This document shows positions 31,853 to 40,996 of a stretch of DNA of 64,000 nt, piece by piece. The notes below the pieces were generated by a model. That model did no database searches. It had not been told where the DNA came from and saw only the letters and a program-made list of their open reading frames with translations. Made by a program: the position numbers and the translations under genes. Source of the DNA: Streptomyces sp. SCSIO 30461. Its GTDB lineage: Bacteria; Actinomycetota; Actinomycetes; Streptomycetales; Streptomycetaceae. Location of the stretch: contig NZ_CP146101.1 of assembly GCF_037023745.1 (NCBI RefSeq), positions 310,001-374,000 of the forward strand, in the 5' to 3' direction. How positions within the stretch are numbered: the first letter of the stretch is position 1; each line of letters starts with the position of its first letter.

Positions 31853-32434
31853 TCAGAGGGCCCCGGGAGCGCTCCCCGGGCTCCTGAAGAACGCCGAGAC
31901 CTGCTCGGAGCACTCGTCCTCGAGCACGCCCAGGATCACTTCCGGGCGGTGGTTCAGCCGCCGGTCACGCACCAGGTCCCATACGGAGCCGGCCGCGCCT
32001 GCCTTGTCGTCCCGGGCGCCGTAGACCACCCGGTCCACCCGCGACAGCACCAGAGCGCCCGCGCACATCGTGCAGGGCTCCAGGGTCACCACGAGCGTGC
32101 AGCCGGTCAGCCGCCACTCACCGAGCTTGGCCGCGGCCCTGCGCAGAGCGAGGACCTCCGCGTGCGCGGTCGGGTCGCCGGTCAGCTCGCGCTCGTTGTG
32201 GGCGGTCGAGAGCACCGCGCCGCCCGGCCCGAGCACGACGGCGCCCACCGGCACGTCGCCGCCCAGTGCCGCACGGGCCGCTTCCGCCACGGCGAGCCGC
32301 ATATACGTCTCCCACGGCGCGCGTACGGGGTCGGGCACTGGGTCCGTACCGGGCAGGGGGTCAGGCAGCTCTGGCACCGTCGGCAGTGCCAGAGGGGCGT
32401 CCGGCGGAACGGACTCTGGTACGCCACCGGTCAC
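31853..32434 (-). CDS. tadA: tRNA-specific adenosine deaminase TadA
   Basis: The protein converts A34 to inosine in tRNA-Arg(ACG), which is itself encoded in this window. The cytidine-deaminase zinc motifs are present: HAEVLALRRAA (His ligand and catalytic Glu) and LEPCTMCAGAL (two Cys). RVVYGARDDKAGAAGS is typical for TadA. At 193 residues it has a 40-residue proline-rich N-terminal extension compared with the usual 150. The start GTG 32434 overlaps the stop TAG of the upstream gene by one base, which supports this long form and tight coupling. Confidence 0.9.
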   Translation of the reverse strand: MTGGVPESVPPDAPLALPTVPELPDPLPGTDPVPDPVRAPWETYMRLAVAEAARAALGGDVPVGAVVLGPGGAVLSTAHNERELTGDPTAHAEVLALRRAAAKLGEWRLTGCTLVVTLEPCTMCAGALVLSRVDRVVYGARDDKAGAAGSVWDLVRDRRLNHRPEVILGVLEDECSEQVSAFFRSPGSAPGAL

Positions 32435-32967
32435 TAGCGAACGGTTTCCAGCATCTCGGCGGCGCCCAGCGCGTCCGCGATCTCGCCCAGGGCGTCCGAC
32501 TCCAGGGCGAGCAGGTCCCGCACCGTCATCCCGAGATCGGCGAGGATCTCGCGATCCCCCGCCGGACCGGGCGGCACGGACTCCGCCGAGGCCGAGGTCT
32601 CGTCCTCCTCGTCGTTGTCGGCCCGCACGGGCTCGCCTTCCTCTGTGCCGTCGAGGTCCAGCGAGTCCAGGTCGTCATCGTCGTCCGCCGACCCGCCCAG
32701 CAGTTCCTTGGTGAGGATCTCCCCGTACGACGAGCGGGCGGCGGCTGCCGCGTCCGAGACGAAGATGCGAGGGTCGTCCTCGCCCTCCACACGGACGAGG
32801 CCGAACCACGCGTCCTCTTGTTCGATGAAGACGAGCACCGTGTCCTCGTCCACGGAGGCTTCGTGAGCCAAGTCGGTCAGATCCGACAAGGTCTCTACAT
32901 CGTCGAGCTCTGTGTCGCTCGCTTCCCACCCGTCTTCGGTGCGCGCGAGCAGTGCGGCGAAGTACAC
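32434..32967 (-). CDS. tRNA adenosine deaminase-associated protein
   Basis: This very acidic protein of 177 residues begins MYFAALLARTEDGWEASDTE, which is highly conserved upstream of tadA in Streptomyces. It contains VLVFIEQEDAWFGLVRVEGEDDPRIFVSDAAAAARSSYGE and a central low-complexity Asp/Glu stretch. Its stop overlaps the tadA start, so the two are coupled. The biochemical role is unknown. The name reflects only the conserved adjacency. Confidence 0.85.
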   Translation of the reverse strand: MYFAALLARTEDGWEASDTELDDVETLSDLTDLAHEASVDEDTVLVFIEQEDAWFGLVRVEGEDDPRIFVSDAAAAARSSYGEILTKELLGGSADDDDDLDSLDLDGTEEGEPVRADNDEEDETSASAESVPPGPAGDREILADLGMTVRDLLALESDALGEIADALGAAEMLETVR

Positions 32968-33145
32968 CGTGACTCTCCCACTGATCAGAGTTGTGACGAC
33001 CGGCGGTGCGCTTGACGCCCCGCCCTTCGGAATCGTGACAGAAACAGCGGCCTGGCGAGAGGTCTTCCGGCCTTGAGTCGTGCACGCGTTCAGTCAAAAA
33101 GTCGGCTAAAGAGTCCACTCGGGGTGTGCTCGGGACCCATCGCGG

Positions 33146-33409
33146 TCACCATCGGAAGCTGCGCATACGCATGACCCGGCGCATCCGGGCAGCCCTGGCA
33201 CGGCGCGGCTGGACGCGTTCACGCAGGGCCTTGGCCTCGTTCAGTTCGCGTAGGAACTGGGCGCGTCGCCGCCTGCGGTCCGCGTCGCTCTCCTGCTCGG
33301 ATGGTTCGGATCGGTCGGTCTGCCGTCCGCGCTGCCCGCGTTCACGGTGCTCCCCGAACTGCTGTCCGTACTGTTCGTGCTGTACGTCGACCTGTTCCCG
33401 GTCCGGCAT
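33146..33409 (-). CDS. Small basic protein, conserved in Streptomyces
   Basis: The 87-residue protein has start ATG 33409 with GAGGTGG upstream (a longer frame exists but is unsupported). A Gln/Glu/His-rich first half is followed by a very basic end, [20 protein letters not shown] and [20 protein letters not shown]. The basic helix suggests nucleic-acid or ribosome association. It is divergent from upp with 97 bp between starts. I recall homologues at the same place in other Streptomyces, all uncharacterised. Confidence 0.65.
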   Translation of the reverse strand: MPDREQVDVQHEQYGQQFGEHRERGQRGRQTDRSEPSEQESDADRRRRRAQFLRELNEAKALRERVQPRRARAARMRRVMRMRSFRW

Positions 33410-33506
33410 CGGCCACACCACCTCAGCGCTGGAAGGGTACGTCCCACCTTCCCCCGAGGTGACCGTTGATGCCAGAGGCTGTCCGGTCCCGGTTACTGTT
33501 GGGTCC

Positions 33507-34142
33507 ATGCGGATCCACGTTGTCGACCACCCCCTGGTGGCGCACAAGCTCACCACCCTGCGCGACGAGCGCACCGACTCCCCGACCTTCCGGCGCCTTG
33601 CCGACGAGCTGGTGACTCTGCTCGCGTACGAGGCCACCCGGGATGTGCGCACCGAGCAGATCGACATCCAGACCCCGGTGTCGCGGACCACGGGCGTCAA
33701 GCTGTCCCGCCCGCGGCCCCTGGTGGTGCCGATCCTGCGGGCCGGGCTCGGCATGCTGGACGGCATGGTGCGGCTGCTGCCGACCGCCGAAGTGGGCTTC
33801 CTCGGGATGATTCGCAACGAGGAGACCCTGGAGGCGTCCACGTACGCGACCCGTATGCCCGAGGATCTCTCCGGCCGTCAGGTGTACGTGCTCGACCCGA
33901 TGCTGGCAACCGGCGGCACCCTGGTCGCGGCGATCCAGGAGCTGATCAAGCGCGGCGCGGACGATGTCACCGCGGTCGTGCTGCTGGCGGCGCCGGAGGG
34001 CGTCGAGGTCATGGAGCGCGAACTGGCGGGCACGCCGGTCACGGTCGTCACGGCTTCAGTGGACGAGCGGCTGAACGAGCACGGCTACATCGTCCCGGGC
34101 CTCGGTGACGCGGGTGACCGGATGTACGGCGCGGCGGAGTAG
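33507..34142 (+). CDS. upp: Uracil phosphoribosyltransferase
   Basis: It makes UMP from uracil and PRPP in pyrimidine salvage. The 211 residues are standard length. Landmarks are the N-terminal [19 protein letters not shown], the [11 protein letters not shown] region, the PRPP loop [18 protein letters not shown] and the uracil-binding [15 protein letters not shown] at the end. All are intact. It is monocistronic and divergent from the small basic protein gene. Confidence 0.97.
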   Translation: MRIHVVDHPLVAHKLTTLRDERTDSPTFRRLADELVTLLAYEATRDVRTEQIDIQTPVSRTTGVKLSRPRPLVVPILRAGLGMLDGMVRLLPTAEVGFLGMIRNEETLEASTYATRMPEDLSGRQVYVLDPMLATGGTLVAAIQELIKRGADDVTAVVLLAAPEGVEVMERELAGTPVTVVTASVDERLNEHGYIVPGLGDAGDRMYGAAE

Positions 34143-34306
34143 CTCGGCTCCGGTGTCCGGCCGGGCCTCGGGCAACCGGCTCGGGTCTCGGGTATCGGGC
34201 TCCGGTTTCGGCCGGGTACGACTGAGCGGTGCGTGGTCGACGACCACCGCGCCGCTCAGTGGCTCGGCGGTACCGCCGCGCGTTCAGGAGTGCGCCGCCC
34301 TGCGGT

Positions 34307-34927
34307 TCAGCAGTGCCCGTCGGGCTTCGGTGGCGCCGCCATGGCCGCCAGCGCCTTGTCCGCCGCGGGTTTTGCGGTGAGCGACTTGAAGGCCGTGCCG
34401 ATGATCAGATCGATGTCCGCTGTCTTGCGGGCGTCGACCCTGAGTTCGGCCCCCGTGAGCTGGGTGGCCAGTACCCGCAGAGCTCCGTCGTGTGCCGTGG
34501 AGGCACCGAGCAGCATCGCGGCGCCGGGCACCTTCTTGTCGTAGACCGGCGGGGCGTTGCCCACCTTGCCGACGGCGAAGCCGCGCCTGCGGAGTTCGTC
34601 GGCTGTGGTCTTGGCGAGGCCTGCACGCGGGGTGGCGTTGTAGACGTTGACCGTGACCTGGGCCGGTTTCGGCAGCAGCGGTGCCGCCGCGGGGGACGCC
34701 TGGGCTGCGCAGGCGGCCGCCTGCGCCCGGGTCGCGGGTTTCGCGCCTCCGCCGCCACTGAAGACGTCGATGAGCTGCATGGTCCCCCAGCCGCCCACAC
34801 CGATGACGGCGACCGCGGCCAGCGCCCCGAACACGTACCTGCGGCGTCGGGGGCGGCGCATACGCGGATAGGCGTTGCCCGTGATGCGGTACTTTCCACC
34901 CATGCCTGGGGGAGTGAGCATGCTCAT
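34307..34927 (-). CDS. Membrane-anchored LytR_C-domain protein
   Basis: The protein of about 206 residues starts MSMLTPPGMGGKYRITGN. It has a basic RRPRRRRY cluster, then one membrane helix VFGALAAVAVIGVGGWGTM (about residues 32-50). The outside domain (about 90-200) starts VTVNVYNATPRAGLAKTTADELRRRGF, the LytR C-terminal signature, and includes VYDKKVPGAAMLLG and DIDLIIGTAFKSL. These domains occur with cell-wall LCP proteins; this one lacks the LCP part. Its role in the envelope is inferred. Confidence 0.8.
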   Translation of the reverse strand: MSMLTPPGMGGKYRITGNAYPRMRRPRRRRYVFGALAAVAVIGVGGWGTMQLIDVFSGGGGAKPATRAQAAACAAQASPAAAPLLPKPAQVTVNVYNATPRAGLAKTTADELRRRGFAVGKVGNAPPVYDKKVPGAAMLLGASTAHDGALRVLATQLTGAELRVDARKTADIDLIIGTAFKSLTAKPAADKALAAMAAPPKPDGHC

Positions 34928-35094
34928 GAGCGCAGCGTAGTGCGGTCCAGGGGCATGAGCTACTAAACGATCATCGGACGGCGCCCGTATGGGTCGGAAA
35001 CTCCATCCATACGGGTCGTGGCCAGGGTCCGCCGTCCTGGTCCGCCGCCTGGGCTCGCCCTGCCCCCGGTCCCGGTCGCGTGCGTCCGGGGACG

Positions 35095-35391
35095 TCAGTC
35101 CAGTTCGAGCACACGAGCGTGCAGCACCTGGCGCTGCTGGAGCGCCGCGCGTACGGCGCGGTGCAGTCCGTCCTCCAGATACAGATCGCCCTGCCACTTC
35201 ACGACGTGGGCGAAGAGATCGCCGTAGAACGTGGAGTCCTCCGCGAGCAGCGTTTCGAGATCCAGCTGCCCCTTGGTGGTCACGAGCTGATCGAGGCGGA
35301 CCGGGCGCGGCGCGACATCCGCCCACTGCCGGGTGCTTTCCCGGCCGTGGTCGGGATACGGCCGCCCGTTACCGATGCGCTTGAAGATCAC
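35095..35391 (-). CDS. Conserved 98-residue protein, ParB-N-like pattern
   Basis: The sequence MIFKRIGNGRPYPDHGREST, then RPVRLDQLVTTKGQLDLETLL and YGDLFAHVVKWQGDLYLEDGLHRAVRAALQQRQVLHARVLELD. The strand-strand then DGxHRAxAA layout resembles the ParB/sulfiredoxin N-terminal fold. Homologues at this locus are sometimes labelled VapB antitoxin, but no toxin gene is adjacent, so I do not adopt that. The gene appears intact and stands alone. Confidence 0.6.
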   Translation of the reverse strand: MIFKRIGNGRPYPDHGRESTRQWADVAPRPVRLDQLVTTKGQLDLETLLAEDSTFYGDLFAHVVKWQGDLYLEDGLHRAVRAALQQRQVLHARVLELD

Positions 35392-35615
35392 ACGGAAAGC
35401 CTACCGGGCAAGCGGCGGTCGGCGCAGCCAAGCGGCGCCGGTGCGGTGGCGGCTAAACGGTCAAAAATGGTCAGGATTCCGTCCGAACGGCGTATGGCGA
35501 GGGCGGGTCGCGGGCGAATGTACGGCCCGCCCGTACGACCCGCTCGCACGGCGAGGCCGCTCCGGGGCCGTGTCCCGGAGCGGCCTGGCTTCTGTGGAGC
35601 CGGTGGCGGAGTGCG

Positions 35616-37175
35616 TTACTCCGTCACGCCGTGACCGTCGTGCAGGCCGCCGCCGCTGCCCGTGCCGCCCTCTGTCGGAACGGTGGTGACCGGCTTGCGG
35701 AGCGAGCTCAGGTCGATGGCGTAGGTGCCGACCGCGTTGGCGATGACGTCGATGTTGGCGTCGAACGCCTTCATGTTGATGTTCTTGATGTCGTCGCACT
35801 TGGCGTGGTAGCAGGAGTCGTACGCGACCCCCGCCGTGCCGCCGAACTTCGCCGCCTGCGCCTCGGTCTTGATGCCCTCGGCGCCGGTGAAGGTGCCACC
35901 GGACGCGATACCCGCCTCGACGAACGGCCCGTAGTCGGAGCGCCCGGTGAAGTCCGTGCCCTCACGAGGCAGGCCCTGCTTGTCCATGAACTCGTTGATG
36001 TCCCGCTCCAACTGCGCGGAGCCCGCCGGGCCCGCGGGGGAGCCGACGCCGTCGGAGTCGTCGCCGTCGTAGACGAAGAGCCCGTAGTTCGGCGAGGCGA
36101 TCATGTCGAAGTTCAGGTAGAGCTTGATTTCCTTCTTGCCCAGGTCGCTGAGGTTCGCGACGTAGTGCTCGGAGCCGAGCAGCCCGAACTCCTCGGCGGA
36201 CCACCAGGCGAAGCGCACCTTGTTGGCGGGCCGCTTTTTGTGCTTGGCGAGCTCCAGGGCGACTTCCAGCAGACCGGCGGAGCCGGAGCCGTTGTCGTTG
36301 ATGCCGGGGCCGTCCACGACGCTGTCGAGGTGGGAACCCAGCATCACCGTGTTGGCGGCGTTGCCGTGCTTGGTCTCGGCGATGACGTTTCTGGTGGTGC
36401 GCTTCTGCTGGAGCTGGCGGATCTCGAAGTCGATCGACACCGGCCCCGCGGCCAGGTCGGCGGCGAGCTTCTCGCCCTCGGCGAGGGTGATGCCGCCGGT
36501 CGGGATCCTGCCGGCTTCCACGGAGCCCAGGGTGCCCGAGAGCGCCCCTTCGGTGTTGTTGTAGATGACGGCGCCGATCGCGCCCGCCGCTGCGGCGTTC
36601 TCCTGCTTGGCGGCGAAGGTGCAGCCGCCCCGCTTGATCAGGGCGACCTTGCCGGTGAAGGTCCCGGATGCGAAGTCCGAAGCCTCACAGCCGTTGGTGC
36701 CGTCGGCGTCCACCGGAGCGGCGGCCAGCTCCGCCTTCACTCCGCCGACCGGAGTCGACTTGGTGTACGACATCGCGTGTATCGCGACGTCGCGTGGGGC
36801 GGGCGTGACCACGGCGAGCCGTTCCGCCTGGGTCTGGGTGAAGGTGAACTCGAAGGTCTGGTACTCGACGTTGTACCCGGCCTTCTTCAGCAGCTGGTAG
36901 ACGTACGCGGCTGAGGCGTCGTGCCCCAGCGTGCCGGCGGCGCGGTTGCCTCCGGCACTGTCGGCTATCTGCTGGAACTTCCGCAGGTGCGCGGCGGCGT
37001 CCTTGGCCGATGACGCACGGACCAGCTTCCTGGAGAGCTGGGCTGCTTCCTTTGCCGCCGCCTTGGCAGGGTCATGCCGATCGGCGGATGCGGGGGAGGC
37101 GGATGCCAGCAGGAGCGGGGTCGCGATTGCGGCTGCGGCCAGGGTGGCCACTGCTCTGCGATGCGATGAGTTCAC
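35616..37175 (-). CDS. Secreted M28-family aminopeptidase with PA domain
   Basis: The GTG at 37175 follows GGAAGGATC. The 519-residue precursor has a Sec signal (VNSSHRRAVATLAAAAIATPLLL, cleavage after ASA near residue 31). A PA domain follows (about 150-250, with GKVALIKRGGCTFAAKQENA). The M28 zinc peptidase core has MLGSHLDSVVDGPGINDNGSGS (ligands His and Asp), WWSAEEFGLLGS (catalytic and metal Glu), NFDMIASPN and CYHAKCDD (last His ligand). It resembles Streptomyces aminopeptidase S and acts on N-termini outside the cell. Confidence 0.93.
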   Translation of the reverse strand: MNSSHRRAVATLAAAAIATPLLLASASPASADRHDPAKAAAKEAAQLSRKLVRASSAKDAAAHLRKFQQIADSAGGNRAAGTLGHDASAAYVYQLLKKAGYNVEYQTFEFTFTQTQAERLAVVTPAPRDVAIHAMSYTKSTPVGGVKAELAAAPVDADGTNGCEASDFASGTFTGKVALIKRGGCTFAAKQENAAAAGAIGAVIYNNTEGALSGTLGSVEAGRIPTGGITLAEGEKLAADLAAGPVSIDFEIRQLQQKRTTRNVIAETKHGNAANTVMLGSHLDSVVDGPGINDNGSGSAGLLEVALELAKHKKRPANKVRFAWWSAEEFGLLGSEHYVANLSDLGKKEIKLYLNFDMIASPNYGLFVYDGDDSDGVGSPAGPAGSAQLERDINEFMDKQGLPREGTDFTGRSDYGPFVEAGIASGGTFTGAEGIKTEAQAAKFGGTAGVAYDSCYHAKCDDIKNINMKAFDANIDVIANAVGTYAIDLSSLRKPVTTVPTEGGTGSGGGLHDGHGVTE

Positions 37176-37311
37176 AGAGATCCTTCCCGGTGCGAACGAG
37201 GTTGAGGGGAAGTTAGCGATCTCTGAGTGCTCTGTGAACAACTGTGCCACAACTCACGTCATATTTAGCAATGTTGACATCACCTTGTACGTCTAAGAGC
37301 GTATTGAAGGG

Positions 37312-37920
37312 TTATTTGGCTGCCTTCGCGGCACGTTTCATCTCTTGTTTGTACGATCTGACCTTGGTCAGGCTCTCGGGGCCGGTGATGTCGGCTGCGG
37401 ACCGGTAGGACCCCTCGTCCCCGTACGATCCCGCAGCCTCGCGCCAGCCCTTCGGTCGTACCCCGCACTGCTTGCCGAGCAGCGCCAGGAAGATCTGCGA
37501 CTTCTGCTTCCCGAAACCGGGCAGCGCCTCGAGCCCCGCGAGCAGGTCCCGCCCCGTCCCCGCGTCCCGCCACAGTCCCGACGGATCGCCGTCGTACTCG
37601 TCCACGAGGTACCGGCACAGCTGCTGGATCCGCTTGGCCATGGAGCCGGGGTAGCGGTGCACCGCCGGCTTGTCGGACAGCAGTGCGGCAAAGGCCTCCG
37701 GGTCGTAGGCGGCGATCTCGTGCGCGTCCAGATCGTCCCGCCCGAGGCGCTGGGCGATGGTGTGCGGGCCCGAGAAGGCCCACTCCATGGGCACCTGCTG
37801 GTCGAGCAGCATCCCGACCAGCAGCGCGAGCGGACTGCGGGAGAGCAGCTCGTCGGCGTCGGGCTGCTGCGCCAGGTGGATCGCGGGTTGCTCGGGGCGG
37901 GTGGGGTGCGTGGGGCTCAT
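37312..37920 (-). CDS. HhH-GPD-fold DNA glycosylase-like protein
   Basis: The 202-residue protein has LLVGMLLDQQVPMEWAFSGP, which matches the LLSQQ(V/T) start of the HhH-GPD fold. The hairpin is LEALPGFGKQKSQIFLALLGKQ (helix-hairpin-helix, about residues 130-150). The downstream catalytic Asp region is less clear (GSYRSAADI). It belongs to a group of short glycosylase-like proteins whose base specificity is unknown. Start ATG 37920. It reads in the same direction as the beta-propeller gene upstream. Confidence 0.8.
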   Translation of the reverse strand: MSPTHPTRPEQPAIHLAQQPDADELLSRSPLALLVGMLLDQQVPMEWAFSGPHTIAQRLGRDDLDAHEIAAYDPEAFAALLSDKPAVHRYPGSMAKRIQQLCRYLVDEYDGDPSGLWRDAGTGRDLLAGLEALPGFGKQKSQIFLALLGKQCGVRPKGWREAAGSYGDEGSYRSAADITGPESLTKVRSYKQEMKRAAKAAK

Positions 37921-38030
37921 TCCCCGATGATCCCTCCGGCTGGAGGGCCGTGCACGTCTGATACCCCCGGGCCGGGAGTGGGGGGCGGGTTCCGCGTGGT
38001 GCGGGCACCCGGCGGAACCCGCCCGCGTCG

Positions 38031-39338
38031 CTACCCGGTGAAGGCCGAGGACCCCGTCCACCTCGCGGGTACGTGCCCCAGCCGCACCCGCTGCGGATGG
38101 TCTCCCACCGCGACCGACGCCACCTCGCGGCCGGTCGCGAAGTCGATCGCCGTGACCGCGTCCGCGCCGCTCTCGGAGACCACGCAGGACCTGCCGTCGC
38201 CGCTGACCGTCGCCCAGTACGGCTTCGACACGCTGACCAGCGGCCCCTCCCGGAGGCTCTCGCGGTCCACGATCGTCGCGTAGTCGTCCATCGTGCCGGC
38301 GACACAGAGTTTGTCGCCTTCGGGGCTCATCGAGATGCCGTGGTGCCGGGAGTCGTTGACCCAGGTGGTGCGGTCCTCGCTGGTGGCCGGGTTCTTGGGG
38401 AGGGTCTTCTCGCGCAGGATGCGGTCGCCGGCCACGTCGTACTCCAGAAAGCCGTTGAAGAACGACACCTGGAAGTAGAGCTTCGACTCGTCGGGGGTGA
38501 AGGCCACGGGGCGCACCGCGTCCGACAGGTCCTCGCGGCCGAACGTGTCGAGCCGCTGCCGCATGTCGACGACCTTCAGCGTCCGGTACGTGTTCGCGTC
38601 CACGACGGTGATCTTGCGGTCGCCCTTGGTCCAGTCGAAGAACGGATCGTCCAAGGCGGTGTTGACCTCGCCGATCGCCGAGTTCCAGATCTGCTTGCCG
38701 TCCGCCGTGAAGACGTTCTCGTGCGGCTTGTCGCCGGTCTTGAACGAGCCCGTCCGGCGGCCGGTCTCGATGTCCAGGACGTGCACCGTGTTCGACGTGG
38801 ACGCGGACACGGCGACCCGCCGTCCGTCCGGGGAGACCGCCATGTGGTCGGAGCGGAAGCCGGACACGGGGAAGCGCCAGTTGATCCTGCCGGATGTGAC
38901 GTCGATCGAGACCACGTCGGCGAAGCTCGGGCGGGACACGACGACGGCCGAGCCGTCCGGGGTGGAGTACATGTCGTCCACGAGCTGGTCGTGGCCCTCG
39001 CCGACGGATATCCGGATGCCGAGGAAGTACGCCAGCTTCACGGGGTTGAGGTAGATCTCCAGCATCCGTTCGTCCTTGTCGGGGACGACGTTGATCCGGC
39101 CGATCTTCGCCAGGGATCCGGAGGATTCGAGCACGTCCGCCGTGCCCTCCCAGTTGTTGCCGACCAGGAGTACCTCGCGGAGTCCCGCCTCGGGCGCCGC
39201 CGGGGCGGCCGGGGTCTCCGGCGTGGACGTTGCCTGGGTGGCCGCTGTCGGGCGCGCGGCGGCCGGTGGTGCGAGGGCGGCGGCGGTCACGAGCGACGCG
39301 GCGATGACGGCGAGCGCTGAGGGAAGTGCTGTCTTCAC
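38031..39338 (-). CDS. Secreted YVTN-type beta-propeller protein
   Basis: The 435-residue protein has a Sec signal peptide (MKTALPSALAVIAASLVTAA, cleavage near ARP). Propeller blades repeat the pattern of SPDGxRVxV...V.V.D..TG: examples are MAVSPDGRRVAVSASTSNTV, VLDIETGRRTGSFKTGDKP, FTPDESKLYFQVSFFNG and VSGDGRSCVVSESGADAVTA. No catalytic motif is seen. Such proteins serve as scaffolds or ligand-binding modules outside the cell. It may share a transcript with the glycosylase-fold gene, 110 bp away. Confidence 0.85.
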   Translation of the reverse strand: MKTALPSALAVIAASLVTAAALAPPAAARPTAATQATSTPETPAAPAAPEAGLREVLLVGNNWEGTADVLESSGSLAKIGRINVVPDKDERMLEIYLNPVKLAYFLGIRISVGEGHDQLVDDMYSTPDGSAVVVSRPSFADVVSIDVTSGRINWRFPVSGFRSDHMAVSPDGRRVAVSASTSNTVHVLDIETGRRTGSFKTGDKPHENVFTADGKQIWNSAIGEVNTALDDPFFDWTKGDRKITVVDANTYRTLKVVDMRQRLDTFGREDLSDAVRPVAFTPDESKLYFQVSFFNGFLEYDVAGDRILREKTLPKNPATSEDRTTWVNDSRHHGISMSPEGDKLCVAGTMDDYATIVDRESLREGPLVSVSKPYWATVSGDGRSCVVSESGADAVTAIDFATGREVASVAVGDHPQRVRLGHVPARWTGSSAFTG

Positions 39339-39409
39339 GGGGGCTCCTGGGGCATGGGGCAGGAGGAGACAAGCGTTACCGACGGTAAATTACTGGCCGG
39401 TCGGGACGC

Positions 39410-39817
39410 ATGACCAGATGTCGAACAGGACTTCCTGCCGCTCCTGTCCGGGCGCCGCCGCCGTGCCTCGTCGGCGCGCAGTCGTCCGACCTCGTGCACG
39501 AGGGCGTGCGCGGTCGGCAGCACGGTCGGGAGGGTGCGCTGGCCGACCCCGTGCGGATCGAGCTCGTGCGCGAGCTCGCCGACTCGCAGGACTGGACACG
39601 TGCCTGTGGCAGCTTCGATGTGCCGGTGGGCAAGGCCGCGCTCAGCCACCACTTCGGGGTCCTGCCGCCAGCCGGTCTCGTCGAGCAGCGCGACATGGGC
39701 TCCAAGCGGGTCAACCGGCTGCGCCGCGAGGAGTTCGACGCCCGCTTTCCGGGACTGCTCGCCCTGGTCACGCGGCCCGAATGCGCTCCCGCCGGGGACC
39801 TCCGCCGGGAGGGCTGA
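39410..39817 (+). CDS. ArsR-family winged-helix regulator
   Basis: From about residue 45 the protein matches ArsR-type regulators: LADPVRIELVRELAD, ACGSFDVPVGKAALSHHFGVL (recognition helix) and LVEQRDMGSKRVNRLRREEFDARFPGLLALV. The first 40 residues do not look like the family, and GTG 39494 could be the real start. No metal-binding cysteine pair is seen except in ACGSF. It is divergent from the propeller gene and convergent with the fusion gene at 39840. The target is unknown. Confidence 0.7.
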   Translation: MTRCRTGLPAAPVRAPPPCLVGAQSSDLVHEGVRGRQHGREGALADPVRIELVRELADSQDWTRACGSFDVPVGKAALSHHFGVLPPAGLVEQRDMGSKRVNRLRREEFDARFPGLLALVTRPECAPAGDLRREG

Positions 39818-39839
39818 CCCCTCCCTGCGGAGGCGGCGC

Positions 39840-40691
39840 TCAGGGTGACGCCGCGTCCAGCACCGGGATCAGGTGCTCCTCCTCGTAGCGGAAGTGCTCA
39901 TCGATCGCCGCCGCGAGCCGCTCCACCTCGGCACGCACCGGCACCGGGTCCGGGTGCCCGTCGGTGACGGCGGCACGCAGTTCCTCGAGCAGCTTCGCGA
40001 GTTTCAGGTGCTCCTGGCCCAAGCGCTCCAGTACGGGAGCCAGCTCAGGGTGGCGCGCGGCGAGGGCCGGGAACAGTCCGGCGTCCTCGCCGGTGTGATG
40101 GTTGTGCAGCCCCTGGCAGGCCGTCAGGCAGTTCACCCGCAACTGAGCGCCCAGCGAGGTGCTTCCCGGATCCCAGGGTCGGGCGAACTCCCGGCGGATC
40201 AGCGACAGCTCCCTGCGGAAGCCGTCGTGCACCGCCTTCACGGCGGCACCGAACGACGGCGCGGCGATATCCGGCGGGCCCGGCATCTCCCGGAGTGCGA
40301 CGACCGGGATGACCCGGTCCGTCCTGGACTGGTAGTCGGACCAGCCCGGGTCGCTCTCGACCGCGCGGGCGAAGGCGCGGTCCCGTTCGTCGCCCGTCAG
40401 GACCTCGGCCTCTGCCTCGTACCGGAACACACCGGCCTCGACCGCAACGCGCGGGTGGGTGACCAGGTTGCGGAACCACTGGGGGTCGCGCGGCGCACCG
40501 CCCGCCGACGCGATGACCAGGACGCGTCCGTCGCCGTCGGGCAGATAGCCGAGCGGGGTGGTGTGCCGGACGCCCGTGCGGGCTCCGGTGGTGGTGAGCA
40601 GGAGCAGCCGACCGCCTTCGAAGGGGCCGCCGACCACTCCGCCGTTCGCCCGGAACTCGTCGATGACCTGCTGGTTGAAGTCATTTGGCAT
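39840..40691 (-). CDS. F420-type nitroreductase fused to a hemerythrin domain
   Basis: In this 283-residue protein, residues 1-135 are a deazaflavin-dependent (Ddn-like) split-barrel domain: FRANGGVVGGPFEGGRLLLL, TTGARTGVRHTTPLGYLPDGD and PQWFRNLVTHPRVAVE. Residues about 145-283 are a four-helix hemerythrin-type cation-binding domain: HDGFRRELSL, HNHHTGEDAGLFPALAARHP (HxxxE), EHLKLAKLLEEL and HFRYEEEHLIPVL. Most Ddn proteins are single-domain, so the iron/oxygen-binding tail is notable. A redox or oxidant-response role is inferred. Confidence 0.88.
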   Translation of the reverse strand: MPNDFNQQVIDEFRANGGVVGGPFEGGRLLLLTTTGARTGVRHTTPLGYLPDGDGRVLVIASAGGAPRDPQWFRNLVTHPRVAVEAGVFRYEAEAEVLTGDERDRAFARAVESDPGWSDYQSRTDRVIPVVALREMPGPPDIAAPSFGAAVKAVHDGFRRELSLIRREFARPWDPGSTSLGAQLRVNCLTACQGLHNHHTGEDAGLFPALAARHPELAPVLERLGQEHLKLAKLLEELRAAVTDGHPDPVPVRAEVERLAAAIDEHFRYEEEHLIPVLDAASP

Positions 40692-40996
40692 GCGCGGGAC
40701 TTGTCTCTTTCTTCTCGCTTCGCACGGAGAACATGGTGGAAAGGGGAGGTATGAAGAAAGAGCGCGGCGGGCCTCTCGCCCGCCCCGGCCTCACGCCAGG
40801 GCCGGGTACCCCACTCGCTTGTGGCCCAAGGCCGACCCGGCAGTCACGAAAGCGAACTTACGGGGATGAAAACGCCGCGGCAACACCATTTCCGGCCGAT
40901 GCGGGCGGCTGCGCTGGGAGAGAAGGAGGTCACAGAGGGGAAGGTCACATACGCCGCCTCTGCTGCTCATCCGCAGGCCTGACCTAGCATCCGAGC
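40692..40996. other. Intergenic region before mutA; no gene seen
   Basis: This region separates the divergent fusion gene from mutA. It has scattered AT-richer patches (for example around 40690-40760 and 40860-40890) where promoters for both directions would lie. No coding frame is convincing. Confidence 0.4.

Noticed and set aside
35095..35391. VapB-type antitoxin
   Set aside because: There is no PIN or other toxin gene beside it and the sequence fits a ParB-N-like pattern better. Left as conserved hypothetical.
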